Source: Adhaeribacter terrigena
GTDB lineage: Bacteria > Bacteroidota > Bacteroidia > Cytophagales > Hymenobacteraceae
Length of the DNA: 64,000 bases
Direction of reading: 5' to 3'
NCBI RefSeq assembly: GCF_016623615.1
Contig: NZ_JAEHFX010000003.1
Span: 528,020-592,019, forward strand
The translations under genes were made by a program, and so were the position numbers. Of this stretch, positions 23,273 through 32,511 are shown in pieces. The notes below the pieces were generated by a model. That model made no database searches and had not been told where the DNA came from. It saw only the letters and a list, made by a program, of their open reading frames with translations. The stretch's first letter is position 1; each line of letters starts with the position of its first letter.

Positions 23273-25558
23273 ATGAAAAAGAAAACCATTCTGGTCCGGT
23301 TGCTGGCGTTGCTTTTACTGGCGCCCTTTACCGGCCGCGCCGACGAAGGCATGTGGCTGCCGCTGCTGCTCAAACAACTGAACGAAAGCGACATGCAGAA
23401 ACGCGGTCTGAAACTTTCGGCCGAAGATATTTACAGCATCAACAAAACCAGTCTGAAAGACGCCATTGTTTTATTTGGCGGCGGCTGCACCGGCGAAATG
23501 ATCTCCGGCGAAGGACTTTTGCTCACCAATCACCACTGCGGCTACAGCCAGATCCAGAGCCACAGTTCCGTGAAACAGGATTATTTAACCGATGGTTTCT
23601 GGGCTAAAAACCGCTCCGAAGAATTACCAAACCCAGGCCTAACCGCAACTTTCATTGTAAGAATGGAAGACGTAACGGCGCAGGTTTTAAAAGATATTCC
23701 AGCGAATTTACCGGAAGCCGAACGCGAGAAAAAAGTGCAGGCCAACATGGCGGGCATCGAAAAAGCAGCCGTGGAAGGCACGCATTACAAAGCCCAGATC
23801 AAGCCTTACTTCTATGGCAACGAATATTACATGTTCGTAACCGAAACCTTTACCGATGTGCGTCTGGTGGGTGCGCCGCCATCCTCGATCGGTAAATTTG
23901 GCGGCGACACCGATAACTGGATGTGGCCGCGCCATACCGGCGATTTTTCGGTTTTCCGTGTGTATGCCGGTCCGGATAACAAACCAGCCGGGTATTCCGC
24001 TGAAAATAAACCTTATGTTCCAAAGCATTTCCTGCCAATTTCCCTGAAACCGATCAAGGAATCCGATTTTACCATGGTTTTCGGTTTCCCGGGCCGCACT
24101 ACGGAATATCTGCCATCTTACGCGGTTAAAGAAATTTACGAAGTTTCGAATCCGGCCAAAATTGCGATCCGCGAAACCAAACTGAACATCCTGGACCAGC
24201 ACATGAAAGCTTCGGATGAAGTAAGGATCCAGTACGCCGCAAAATACGCGAGCATCAGCAACTACCACAAAAAATGGATCGGCGAGAACCGCGGTTTAAA
24301 GAAACTGAACGCCGTAGAAAAGAAACAGGAACTCGAAAAACAATTCACGGCCTGGGTTAATGCTTCGCCGGAAAGAAAAGCCAAATACGGCACCGTGCTT
24401 TCTGAATTCGAGAAAAACTACAACAGCCTGAACGGCATTACGCTTTCCCGCGATTATTTTATTGAAGCCGCATTAGGCGTTGAGCTGATCAGCTACGCGC
24501 AGAATTACGTGGCTTTAGTTGATCTCATCAAAAATAAAGCGCCGCAGGCCGACATCGAAAAACAACTCAAAAACCTGGGTAACTACGCCGGCTTCTTTAA
24601 GAATTACAACCAAGCCGCCGATAAAGAAGTGTTTGCAGCCTTAATGCAGATGTATTACCAAAATGTGGAGCCGAAATTCCAGCCGGAATATTTCCGCACT
24701 ACGGTTGAGAAAAAATACAAAGGCAACTTCAGGAATTTCGCGAACGATGTTTATGCGAAGTCTTTCATGGTTTCGGCGGACAAAGTTAAAAATGCGCTGC
24801 CTAAAATTTCGACAACCAACACCAAGCTGATCGAGAAAGATCCGGCATATTTACTGGCCCGCGCATTTTTAGATAACTATCGCGCCAAAATCATGCTTAC
24901 CTACGTTGCAGCTTCCGATGCCAACACGCTGAACAACCGTTTATTTGTAGCCGGCCTCCGCGAAATGCAAACCGATAAGAAATTCTATCCGGATGCAAAT
25001 TCTACCCTGCGTGTGGCTTATGGCCAGGTTTCTGGTTACGAACCGATGGATGGTGCCCGTTACAAGTATTACACCACGCTGGAAGGCATTATGGAAAAAG
25101 CCGACCCGAGCAACCCGGACTTTGTAGTGCCTCAGAAACTCGTAGACCTGTATAAAGCCAAAGACTACGGCGATTACGGCGTAAACGGTGAAATGCCGGT
25201 TGCTTTTATTGCTACCAACCACACCACCGGCGGCAATTCCGGCAGCCCGGTAATAAACGCCAACGGTGAATTAATGGGAACCAACTTCGACCGCGCCTGG
25301 GAAAGCACCATGAGCGATATCATGTACGATCCGGACCGGGTGCGCAACATCATCGTTTCTACCAATTACATGCTTTTCATCATCGATAAATTTGCCGGCG
25401 CTACCCACTTAATCAAGGAAATGAACATTGTGCGCGAAGTAACGCCGCTGCCAATGCTCGAAAACGACGTGGATCCGCAACCGGAAATGAAGATCGAAAA
25501 ATCTGAAAAGAAGAAAGACAAAAAAGTTAAAAAGAAAACCAAACTGAAAGCTGCTTAA
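23273..25558 (+). CDS. S46-family dipeptidyl-peptidase, DPP11-like
   Basis: 761 residues with signal peptide MKKKTILVRLLALLLLAP (ends TGRA-D). The trypsin-fold S46 triad is visible: His in LLLTNHHCGY (about 85), the Asp region TDNWMWPRHTGDFSVFR, and Ser in GGNSGSPV (about 655). The residue 18 positions after the nucleophile is Arg (GTNFDR). In Porphyromonas DPP11 the equivalent Arg673 selects Asp/Glu at P1, whereas DPP7 has Gly, so acidic specificity is inferred. It is a periplasmic enzyme that trims peptides to dipeptides. The C-terminus carries an unusual lysine-rich tail (EKKKDKKVKKKTKLKAA). Confidence 0.93.
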   Translation: MKKKTILVRLLALLLLAPFTGRADEGMWLPLLLKQLNESDMQKRGLKLSAEDIYSINKTSLKDAIVLFGGGCTGEMISGEGLLLTNHHCGYSQIQSHSSVKQDYLTDGFWAKNRSEELPNPGLTATFIVRMEDVTAQVLKDIPANLPEAEREKKVQANMAGIEKAAVEGTHYKAQIKPYFYGNEYYMFVTETFTDVRLVGAPPSSIGKFGGDTDNWMWPRHTGDFSVFRVYAGPDNKPAGYSAENKPYVPKHFLPISLKPIKESDFTMVFGFPGRTTEYLPSYAVKEIYEVSNPAKIAIRETKLNILDQHMKASDEVRIQYAAKYASISNYHKKWIGENRGLKKLNAVEKKQELEKQFTAWVNASPERKAKYGTVLSEFEKNYNSLNGITLSRDYFIEAALGVELISYAQNYVALVDLIKNKAPQADIEKQLKNLGNYAGFFKNYNQAADKEVFAALMQMYYQNVEPKFQPEYFRTTVEKKYKGNFRNFANDVYAKSFMVSADKVKNALPKISTTNTKLIEKDPAYLLARAFLDNYRAKIMLTYVAASDANTLNNRLFVAGLREMQTDKKFYPDANSTLRVAYGQVSGYEPMDGARYKYYTTLEGIMEKADPSNPDFVVPQKLVDLYKAKDYGDYGVNGEMPVAFIATNHTTGGNSGSPVINANGELMGTNFDRAWESTMSDIMYDPDRVRNIIVSTNYMLFIIDKFAGATHLIKEMNIVREVTPLPMLENDVDPQPEMKIEKSEKKKDKKVKKKTKLKAA

Positions 25559-25587
25559 AAACGGTAGCGTTTCAAACCAAAAAAGTC
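25558..25587 (-). repeat. 30-nt dispersed element at the S46 stop
   Basis: AAAACGGTAGCGTTTC on plus. On minus the box GACTTTTTT is 19 nt from GCTACCG. It begins at the last base of the S46 stop codon and its box is the T tract of the neighbouring hairpin. Confidence 0.65.
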
Positions 25588-25615
25588 GTGCCGGGTTACC
25601 TGGCACGATTTTTTT
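25580..25615. terminator. Bidirectional terminator
   Basis: TCGTGCC (25586-25592) pairs with GGCACGA (25602-25608), with A tract left and T tract right, between the convergent S46 and lipoprotein genes. Confidence 0.75.
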
Positions 25616-25633
25616 ATTGCTTTTAAATAGCAT

Positions 25634-26599
25634 TTAGAATTTCTTTTTCAAACTAAAACCAACTCCCATTGCCTGCGTTTCCGTCGGAAAGCTGTAGACA
25701 TTCCAGCTTACTTTTTTCTCCTCAACCGATACCGTTTTATCAGCGAGCAAATTCCAGGCACTTAATATTACCGTCGAAGTGCCCAAACCGATATTCAGCA
25801 TCGAAAGCGCTGTTTTTGATTCATTGGTATTTGGGTACATGGAATAGCCGTAATTATAATCCTTTTCAAAATTGGCTGCACCCAATATTACCGCGCCTAC
25901 TCCCGAAGCCAAACCCAATATCGGAACAATCTTATTCTCTGAACCTTGTGCGATCTGGATCAAATTTACGGCATTCAGCGATAAATTAGTACCGCCTAAA
26001 ATAGCAGAGGGCAAACCATACCCGGTAGAAATATAGTTGTAATTATAGCTTGGCGGTGGCCCATATGCCGGCTGAATCATGGCACACTCCTCTAAGGTCA
26101 ACCCCGAATTTTCTACCCAGGCCAATAACTCAGGCGTTTCCATATCGAAGATCCGGTCGTACTGATGGGCTGCATTTATTTTTTCGGCAATTGGGCGGCC
26201 GGCAGTTTGTTCGATCAAATAACCTACCGCGCAAATATTACCATCCTGGTCAATAAAACAAGGCCGTCTCTCTCCCGGAAAATCGTAATTCTTTGGGAAT
26301 ACTCCTGCACCAATATACTGGTGTAATTGATCTAACAAAGCAGCACGACTAGCTTTCAATTGCTCGGATAAATGCGTGGTCGCTCTTTCCCGAAGCATTT
26401 TTTCCACGTAAATCAGATGCGTTTGAATGCGCTCGTTTTCGCTTAGATCATCCGGAACAACTCCATATTTTTCAATTAAACTGACATCTCCAAGCACTGC
26501 ATTTATCTTTTGGTTTGGAACAGGCGAAGTCTGTTTACAGCTGGAGAAAATTGTTAACCCAAACAGGAAAAGAAAACAGGAACTTACAATTTTTATCAT
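25634..26599 (-). CDS. Lipoprotein of unknown function
   Basis: 321 residues from the ATG at 26599, which begins the lipoprotein signal MIKIVSSCFLFLFGLTIFSSC. An earlier ATG at 26653 would add 18 residues and bury the signal, and overlaps the upstream gene's stop. The N-terminal half holds a conserved-looking segment (GERRPCFIDQDGNICAVGYL, then AWVENSGLTLEECAMIQPAY). The C-terminal half has a Tyr/Asn-rich stretch and two hydrophobic segments (IVPILGLASGVGAVILGAAN and around LNIGLGTSTVILSAWNLL). I recognise the Cys/Gly block as a recurrent bacterial domain but know no function. Probably envelope-located. Confidence 0.75.
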   Translation of the reverse strand: MIKIVSSCFLFLFGLTIFSSCKQTSPVPNQKINAVLGDVSLIEKYGVVPDDLSENERIQTHLIYVEKMLRERATTHLSEQLKASRAALLDQLHQYIGAGVFPKNYDFPGERRPCFIDQDGNICAVGYLIEQTAGRPIAEKINAAHQYDRIFDMETPELLAWVENSGLTLEECAMIQPAYGPPPSYNYNYISTGYGLPSAILGGTNLSLNAVNLIQIAQGSENKIVPILGLASGVGAVILGAANFEKDYNYGYSMYPNTNESKTALSMLNIGLGTSTVILSAWNLLADKTVSVEEKKVSWNVYSFPTETQAMGVGFSLKKKF

Positions 26600-26652
26600 C
26601 GGAAATTTGGTTGGTTTACATATATGACTCCACCCAACCAAAATCCGTTGCA

Positions 26653-27525
26653 TTAACTTTTCCCCCGCGCCGCTTTTTCAATAGCATCCCAGTTTTCGGC
26701 AGGAATATGATCTAAACCGTTGAACTCTCCTGCCCCGTAAAGCCATTCACCGCCATCTATCGTAACCACTTCGCCGTTCACAAAAGCAGCAAAATCCGAA
26801 ACCAGGTAAGCCGCTAAATTGGCAAGTTCCTGATGATGCCCGAACCTCCCTACCGGAATGCGCTTAACCGGGTCCACTTTTTCTGCCACATCCGCCGGAA
26901 ACAAACGGCTCCAGGCACCTTCCGTCGGGAAAGGTCCCGGCGCAATGGCATTCATCCGGATCCCGTATTTTGCCCATTCTGAAGCTAAGGAACGCGTCAA
27001 AGCCAGCACCCCGGCCTTGGCACACGCCGAAGGAACCACGTACCCGGAACCTGTCCAGGCGTAGGTGGTAACGATGTTCAAAACCGAACCGGCTTTTTTA
27101 TTCTCGATCCATTTCTTACCGATAGCAAGCGTGCAATTATAAGAGCCCTTCAAAACGATATCGGTAATAATGTCAAAGGCTTTCGCGCTTAACCGTTCCG
27201 TGGGGCTGATGAAATTTCCGGCCGCATTGTTTACCAGCACATCGGGCAAACCGAATTTCGCTTCGGCAGCCTCCAGCATTTTTTCCACCTCCACGTACTT
27301 TCGCACGTCGCAGGCGATTGGTAAAATTTCACCTTTGGTTTCTTCTGATAATTCTTTGGCTGTAGTTTCCAAAACATCCATTTTCCGGCTGGCAATAATT
27401 ACTTTGGCTCCCAGTTCCAGGAAATATTTCGCCATCGAACGGCCCAGACCGGTGCCTCCGCCGGTAATCAAGATCACTTTATTTTGCAGCGCATTTTCAC
27501 GCAGCATCGGTTCGGTATAATGCAT
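26653..27525 (-). CDS. SDR oxidoreductase, 2,4-dienoyl-CoA reductase-like
   Basis: 290 residues from the ATG at 27525; a longer frame starts with TTG at 27555. NAD(P) binding is by LITGGGTGLGRSMAK, with ASRK after strand 2, then NNAAGNF. The catalytic region reads SACAKAGVLALT: Ser replaces the Tyr of the usual YxxxK, which is the hallmark of the peroxisomal/bacterial 2,4-dienoyl-CoA reductase group. Expected role: NADPH-dependent reduction of dienoyl-CoA during unsaturated fatty-acid beta-oxidation. It abuts the lipoprotein gene downstream. Confidence 0.88.
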   Translation of the reverse strand: MHYTEPMLRENALQNKVILITGGGTGLGRSMAKYFLELGAKVIIASRKMDVLETTAKELSEETKGEILPIACDVRKYVEVEKMLEAAEAKFGLPDVLVNNAAGNFISPTERLSAKAFDIITDIVLKGSYNCTLAIGKKWIENKKAGSVLNIVTTYAWTGSGYVVPSACAKAGVLALTRSLASEWAKYGIRMNAIAPGPFPTEGAWSRLFPADVAEKVDPVKRIPVGRFGHHQELANLAAYLVSDFAAFVNGEVVTIDGGEWLYGAGEFNGLDHIPAENWDAIEKAARGKS

Positions 27526-27572
27526 GGCTAGCTTTTTAGTAAGAAGTATTTTCAAGTTAAAAATGTTTTACC

Positions 27573-27602
27573 AAAACGGTAGGTTTTCGGACGTAAAAAG
27601 TC
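27573..27602 (-). repeat. 30-nt dispersed element upstream of the dienoyl-CoA reductase-like gene
   Basis: On minus: GACTTTTT and, 19 nt on, CCTACCGTTTT, 48 nt before the ATG. Confidence 0.65.
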
Positions 27603-27639
27603 TGGAAAATCTAAAGCGGCGCAAAGGAATATAAATGCG

Positions 27640-27647
27640 TAAATTTG
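27640..27647 (+). promoter_or_regulatory. -7 element of the epimerase gene
   Basis: TAAATTTG matches TAnnTTTG, with the ATG 16 nt later, giving a leader of only about 10 nt. Confidence 0.4.
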
Positions 27648-27663
27648 CCCCACACGATTTCAG

Positions 27664-28479
27664 ATGACAGCAAAAAAGATCAGTATTTTAGGTTGCGGGT
27701 GGCTCGGCCTGCCATTGGCCGAAGCGTTGGTGCAGCAAGGCTACGAAGTCCACGGCTCCACTACCACTTCAGAAAAATTAAACCTGCTCGCCGAAAAACA
27801 AATACAGCCTTATTTAATTGACCTGAATAATCCAGAAAAACTACCGGTTAATCAGGCTTTTTTTGAAAGCAAGATCCTGATCGTGAACGTTCCTCCGAAA
27901 AGAAATTCCGGTAATAATTATACAGCCCAGATTCAAAATCTGCAAAGTGTTTTACAGCATTCAAAAGTCACAAGAATAATATTCGTAAGTTCAACCAGCG
28001 TTTACAAACCTTCTTTAGAAGAAATTACTGAAGAAAGCGCACTTGATCATGAGAACGCGAAGGAACTGATCGAAGCAGAAAAGTTTATTGCTGCCTCTGA
28101 AAATCCCTGGCAAACCACCATAATCCGTTTCGCGGGTTTGTTTGGTCCGGGGCGTGCTCCGGGCCGTTTCCTGGCTGGTAAAACCGATCTTCCCGATCCA
28201 GAAACACCCGTAAACCTTATTCATTTGCAGGACTGCACCCAGATCATACAGGAAATAATAAAGCAAGAAAAATGGAACGAAGTGTTTAACGCCTGCGCCG
28301 ACGAACACCCCGGCCGCGAAGTTTTCTATACCGAAGCTGCGCGAAAATTGCAATTACCACTACCAACTTTCGAAGCCAAAACGGTAGGCAAAAAGCCCGG
28401 AAAACTGATCAGCAATCAGAAGCTAAAAACGGCTTTGCATTATGATTTCCTGTTTCCGGATCCGCTTAAAGCGCTTTAA
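27664..28479 (+). CDS. NAD(P)-dependent epimerase/SDR family protein (YeeZ-like)
   Basis: 271 residues. The N-terminal Rossmann motif is ILGCGWLGLPLAEAL (8-22), with the characteristic GCGWLG of the atypical extended SDRs related to YeeZ. FVSSTSVY (about 106) supplies the Ser of the SDR active site, but no clear YxxxK follows, as in other members of this group. FAGLFGPGRAPG and a late EVFNAC segment complete the fold. Substrate unknown. The flavoprotein gene follows 42 nt later and is probably co-transcribed. Confidence 0.82.
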   Translation: MTAKKISILGCGWLGLPLAEALVQQGYEVHGSTTTSEKLNLLAEKQIQPYLIDLNNPEKLPVNQAFFESKILIVNVPPKRNSGNNYTAQIQNLQSVLQHSKVTRIIFVSSTSVYKPSLEEITEESALDHENAKELIEAEKFIAASENPWQTTIIRFAGLFGPGRAPGRFLAGKTDLPDPETPVNLIHLQDCTQIIQEIIKQEKWNEVFNACADEHPGREVFYTEAARKLQLPLPTFEAKTVGKKPGKLISNQKLKTALHYDFLFPDPLKAL

Positions 28480-28521
28480 AATTTTTAAAACGGCACCTTT
28501 TTCAGCTCAAAAACTCTTAAA

Positions 28522-29751
28522 ATGGCCCAAACAATTGCAGTGATCGGCGGCGGCGCAGCCGGCTTTTTCGGAGCCATAACCTGCGCGCAGCAAAACCCGG
28601 AAAATAACGTCCTGCTCTTCGAAAAAACCGGCAAACTGCTCACCAAAGTACTGGTTTCCGGCGGTGGCCGCTGCAACGTGACGCACCATTGCTTCAACCC
28701 GGCAGAACTTACCAGGTTTTACCCGCGCGGCGGCAAACAACTCAAAAAGCCCTTCCAGGAATTCGGCGCGCTGGATACGGTAAACTGGTTCGAAAAACGT
28801 GGCGTAAAACTCAAAACCGAAGCCGACGGCCGCATGTTTCCCGTAACAGACAATTCTGAAACCATTGCCAACTGTCTGCTCCGCGAAGCCCGGAATGCCG
28901 GGATAGAAATTCTGACGCACACCGATATTGCCGAAATTAAGAAACTGGAAAACAACGATTTTGAACTGCGCAGCGCCAAAGGAAAAACCTGGCAGGTAAA
29001 CAAAATTTTGGTAACTACCGGTGGTCAGAACAAACCCGAAAGCTACGAATGGCTGAAAGCTTTAGGTCATAAAATTGAAAAACCGGTTCCGTCACTTTTC
29101 ACTTTTAATGTGCCGGATTCTTATTTAAAAGAACTCATGGGCATTTCGGTGCCGCTTGCGGTTGTAAAAATTTCCGGGCAGAAACTCGAAAGCGAAGGGC
29201 CTTTACTCATCACGCACTGGGGTTTCAGCGGGCCGGCGGTTTTGCGGTTATCGGCCTGGGGAGCCCGGATATTAAACGAGCTCAATTATCATTTCAACAT
29301 CAGCATAAACTGGGTTCCGGATTTTACCGAGGAAACGCTTCGCGCGGAATTGCTTTCCTATAAATCCCTGCACGGCAAAAAGATCATCAGCAGCAACCCG
29401 TTCTTTGGTTTGCCGCAGCGGCTTTGGAAAGTTTTCACCGATCAGGCGGGTATTTCTGCTGACTTGCGCTGGCTCGATATTTCTAATAAAAGCCTGAACA
29501 AATTACTCGAAACCTTGTTCCGTGGCACCTTTGAAGTAAAAGGAAAAACCACGTTTAAAGAAGAATTTGTAACCTGCGGCGGCGTAGCCCTTTCGGAAGT
29601 AAATATGCAAACCATGGAAAGCCGCCATGTAAAGGGCCTTTATTTTGCCGGCGAAGTACTTGATATTGATGGCTTAACCGGCGGCTTTAATTTCCAGGCC
29701 GCCTGGACCACTGGTTTTCTGGCAGGTAAAAGCATGGGCAGGGAACAATAA
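28522..29751 (+). CDS. BaiN/HI0933-type FAD-dependent oxidoreductase
   Basis: 409 residues. The FAD-binding N-terminus is AVIGGGAAGFFGAI, followed by LVSGGGRCNVTH, the HI0933 signature. The C-terminal flavin motif is GLYFAGEVLDIDGLTGGFNF. Family knowledge: conserved flavoproteins annotated as aminoacetone oxidase or BaiN-like reductase. The true substrate of most members is uncertain. No signal peptide is seen. It lies in an apparent unit with the upstream epimerase. Confidence 0.9.
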   Translation: MAQTIAVIGGGAAGFFGAITCAQQNPENNVLLFEKTGKLLTKVLVSGGGRCNVTHHCFNPAELTRFYPRGGKQLKKPFQEFGALDTVNWFEKRGVKLKTEADGRMFPVTDNSETIANCLLREARNAGIEILTHTDIAEIKKLENNDFELRSAKGKTWQVNKILVTTGGQNKPESYEWLKALGHKIEKPVPSLFTFNVPDSYLKELMGISVPLAVVKISGQKLESEGPLLITHWGFSGPAVLRLSAWGARILNELNYHFNISINWVPDFTEETLRAELLSYKSLHGKKIISSNPFFGLPQRLWKVFTDQAGISADLRWLDISNKSLNKLLETLFRGTFEVKGKTTFKEEFVTCGGVALSEVNMQTMESRHVKGLYFAGEVLDIDGLTGGFNFQAAWTTGFLAGKSMGREQ

Positions 29752-29832
29752 GTTCAGGTCCGCATCCTGCGATAACATTTTCAGGTATTTATAAGTACAA
29801 GAAGGCAAAAACGCTTCAAAACTTATAAAACT

Positions 29833-30288
29833 ATGAATAACCAAAAGGAAATCGTATCGGTACTGCACCACCTGATAGACCGTTGCAAAGATGGTTCTAA
29901 GGGCTTTTTCACGGCTGCCGAAGATGTGGACGACCCGCAATTGAAGACTATGTTCAAGAAATTCTCTGTGCAGCGCGACGGCATGATCACCCAGTTGCAG
30001 GATGAATTGCATAAAATTGGTAAATCTGATTCTGAAAGCGGCTCTATTGAAGGAAAAGTACACCGCGCCTGGATCGATCTTTCTTCGGCGCTGGCCAGCA
30101 AAGACCGCAAAAGAATTCTGGAAGAATGTGAACGCGGCGAAGATTATGCCGTTGCGGCCTATCAAAAAGCATTAAAAGCGGACCTTCCGCCAAATATTCA
30201 CCAGATTGTAGAGCAACAATACCAGCAGGTTAAACAAACCCACGACCAGGTACGCGACCTACGCGACCAGGCAAAAGCCAACTCATAA
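29833..30288 (+). CDS. DUF2383 / PA2169-family four-helix-bundle protein
   Basis: 151 residues, ferritin-like four-helix bundle: VLHHLIDRCKDGSKGFFTAA, MFKKFSVQRDGMITQLQDEL, WIDLSSALASKDRKRILEEC, then a final helix VEQQYQQVKQTHDQVRDLRD. Family knowledge: small stress-associated proteins of unknown activity, with metal binding proposed. Glu residues in helices 1-3 could ligate metal. Its stop is followed within one base by a dispersed element and a terminator. Confidence 0.9.
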   Translation: MNNQKEIVSVLHHLIDRCKDGSKGFFTAAEDVDDPQLKTMFKKFSVQRDGMITQLQDELHKIGKSDSESGSIEGKVHRAWIDLSSALASKDRKRILEECERGEDYAVAAYQKALKADLPPNIHQIVEQQYQQVKQTHDQVRDLRDQAKANS

Positions 30289-30318
30289 AAAACGCTATCC
30301 CTTCTAAAGGAAAAACCG
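30289..30318 (-). repeat. 30-nt dispersed element at the DUF2383 stop
   Basis: AAAACGCTATCC on plus. On minus the box CGGTTTTT is 19 nt from GATAGCG and is also one arm of the terminator hairpin. Confidence 0.6.
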
Positions 30319-30343
30319 GAGCTTTCACAAGTTCCGGTTTTTT
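30311..30343 (+). terminator. Terminator of the DUF2383 gene
   Basis: AAAAACCGGA (30311-30320) pairs with TCCGGTTTTT (30333-30342). Confidence 0.8.
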
Positions 30344-30392
30344 GTATTATAACGATTTGGTTTCAGCATTAAAAGTTAAAGGACATAAAACA

Positions 30393-30425
30393 AAAAAGCC
30401 AGACTTTTTCAAGGTCTGGCTTTTT
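30393..30425 (-). terminator. Second terminator, minus-strand side
   Basis: AAAAAGCCAGAC (30393-30404) pairs perfectly with GTCTGGCTTTTT (30414-30425). It probably serves the DEAD-box helicase transcript, whose stop is about 160 nt away. Confidence 0.7.
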
Positions 30426-30580
30426 GCTATCAATGGTTGCAATTAAACTTTCATCTAAGGGTTTTTACGCCGGTTCTAATGAGAAGGTTGCAAATATTTA
30501 AAATTCAGGTTGATTTTCTTTAAAAGACTGAAATGAAAACTAATTAACACATTCATTTACAGGACTTTACAAAGCCAATA

Positions 30581-32443
30581 TTACCAGCTTTTTTTCTTGC
30601 CGCCACCGCTGAAACGGCCGCCGCCTTTTTTCATTTCGTCGCGCCAGTTGCCACCGCCGCCGCTGCTTCTTTCGCGGTCGCCGCCCCGGCCACCACGATC
30701 GCCGCCATCACGGCCACGGAAACCTCCGCCATCACGGTCGCCACGGTCTCTGTCGCGGAAACCACCGCCACCAGAACGGCCACCTTCGCGGCGTTCGCCA
30801 CGGCCACCGCCATCGCCAAATTCACGGCGTTCCGATCTTTCAGAATTTGCGGCCGAAGCATCTTTTTTCTGCGCTTTCTGGAACGTTACCGGAATATCGT
30901 TTATAGAAACGCGGCCCATCTGGTCCAGCACTTCCTGGGCAAATGCCAACGGAATTTCTACAAAACTGAAACGGTCGTACAGGTCAATGTCGCCAATTTT
31001 GTTTGCAGGAATGCTGGTATGCTCCGTAATTGCTTCGATGATATCTTTTGGATGCACACGGTCTTTCTTACCCATGGTAACAAAAATACGCTCCATGCCC
31101 GGTTTCGGACCTTCAATACCTTTCGATACTTCTGCGCTTTTTTCCTTGGCTTTAGATTCGCGCATGGTCATTTTCAATAACGCAGCTGCAACTTCCAGCG
31201 AAGTAAAATCCTGCGCCAGTAAACGCTCCACTTTGGCAACCGCTTTATCTAAATTACCTTTGGCAATAACTTCTTTAATCTGCTCCAGGAACAAAGTAGT
31301 CCGGATCTCGCTAACATCTTCGGAAGAAGGAACCGGCTGCTGCAGGATCTTCGCCTTGGTGTAGCGCATAATGTCTTTCAGTTTATAAACATCGCGGCCG
31401 GAAACAAACGAGAAGGCTTTACCAGATTTACCGGCACGGCCCGTACGGCCGATACGGTGTACGTAAGCTTCTTCGTCCTGCGGAAGGTCATAATTGAATA
31501 CCGCTTCCACGTTCTCTACGTCAATACCACGGGCAGCCACATCAGTAGCAACGAGTAATTCCAGCGTGCCGCTTTTAAATTTCGCCATCACGTTAGAACG
31601 CTGCGTCTGGTTCAGGTCACCGTGCAAGGCATCGGCAAAGTAGCCGCGGGCCTGCAGGTTGCTTACCAGCTCATCTACCATGCGCTTGGTATTACAGAAA
31701 ATGATCCCGATCTTCACGTTATACATATCGAGCAAGCGCGTAAGCACTTCCATTTTCATGTTGTTGCGTACCTCGAAATAAACCTGCTCTATATTGGTAA
31801 CGGTAAGTTCGGTGTGCGTTACTTTTACAATGTGCGGGTTCTTCTGGAATTTCTTGGTGATCTCCATGATCGGCTTGCTCATGGTAGCCGAGAAGAGAAT
31901 GGTCTGGCGCGATTCAGGAACTTTGGTCAGTACGAATTCAATGTCTTCGCGGAAACCCATGTCCAGCATTTCGTCGGCCTCATCCAGAATGATCTTTTTA
32001 ATACCATCCAGCTTTAAAGTTCCGCGCTCGATGTGGTCCATCACGCGGCCCGGCGTACCAATTACGATCTGCACGCCGCTACGCAAAGCTTTTAACTGAC
32101 GGTCGTAAGACTGACCACCGAAAATAGGCACAACACTGATGTTGCGTTTGTATTTAATAAGTTTTACAACTTCTTCCGAAACCTGGATAGCCAGCTCGCG
32201 GGTAGGGCACAAAATTAAAACCTGAACGTTTCTGTCATTTTCATCGATTCCTTCAATGGCAGGAATGGCGAACGCCGCGGTTTTACCGGTACCAGTTTGA
32301 GCCTGACCAATAACGTCGCGGCCCTCCATAATTACCGGTATTGCTTCGGTTTGAATTGGGGATGCCTCTTCAAAACCCATATCAGCAATGGCGCGCTGCA
32401 TTTCAGCGCTTAACGGTAATTCTTCGAATTTAATTTTATTCAT
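30581..32443 (-). CDS. DEAD-box ATP-dependent RNA helicase (DeaD/CsdA-like)
   Basis: 620 residues from the ATG at 32443. A longer frame begins with TTG at 32506, inside a -7 box, so it is rejected. Motifs in order: Q motif (GFEEASPIQ), AQTGTGKT, PTRELA, TPGR, DEAD, SAT, then ARGIDV and HRIGRTGRAG. A DbpA-type RNA-binding domain follows (about 455-530, RIFVTMGKKDRVHPKDIIE). The tail of about 75 residues is rich in Arg-Gly and Gly-Arg-Asp repeats. Family knowledge: ribosome assembly and cold adaptation by unwinding structured RNA. The RGG tail would increase RNA affinity. Confidence 0.95.
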   Translation of the reverse strand: MNKIKFEELPLSAEMQRAIADMGFEEASPIQTEAIPVIMEGRDVIGQAQTGTGKTAAFAIPAIEGIDENDRNVQVLILCPTRELAIQVSEEVVKLIKYKRNISVVPIFGGQSYDRQLKALRSGVQIVIGTPGRVMDHIERGTLKLDGIKKIILDEADEMLDMGFREDIEFVLTKVPESRQTILFSATMSKPIMEITKKFQKNPHIVKVTHTELTVTNIEQVYFEVRNNMKMEVLTRLLDMYNVKIGIIFCNTKRMVDELVSNLQARGYFADALHGDLNQTQRSNVMAKFKSGTLELLVATDVAARGIDVENVEAVFNYDLPQDEEAYVHRIGRTGRAGKSGKAFSFVSGRDVYKLKDIMRYTKAKILQQPVPSSEDVSEIRTTLFLEQIKEVIAKGNLDKAVAKVERLLAQDFTSLEVAAALLKMTMRESKAKEKSAEVSKGIEGPKPGMERIFVTMGKKDRVHPKDIIEAITEHTSIPANKIGDIDLYDRFSFVEIPLAFAQEVLDQMGRVSINDIPVTFQKAQKKDASAANSERSERREFGDGGGRGERREGGRSGGGGFRDRDRGDRDGGGFRGRDGGDRGGRGGDRERSSGGGGNWRDEMKKGGGRFSGGGKKKSW

Positions 32444-32503
32444 ATAATGATTTGTTGGAAGGCTGAATTTGATTGGATAAGATATTGCGCCTTCATCAAG
32501 CTG

Positions 32504-32511
32504 CAAAGATA
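32504..32511 (-). promoter_or_regulatory. -7 element of the DEAD-box helicase gene
   Basis: TATCTTTG on minus, a full TAnnTTTG match, 60 nt before the ATG at 32443. It overlaps the upstream TTG, which argues against that start. Confidence 0.45.

Noticed and set aside
30597..31364. A 255-codon proline/arginine-rich frame antisense to the DEAD-box helicase tail
   Set aside because: It is the complement of the RGG/Gly-rich tail codons; composition is a shadow effect.
32444..32506. N-terminal extension of the DEAD-box helicase from TTG at 32506
   Set aside because: The extension overlaps a -7 promoter box and has no helicase homology; the ATG at 32443 starts right at the Q-motif region.
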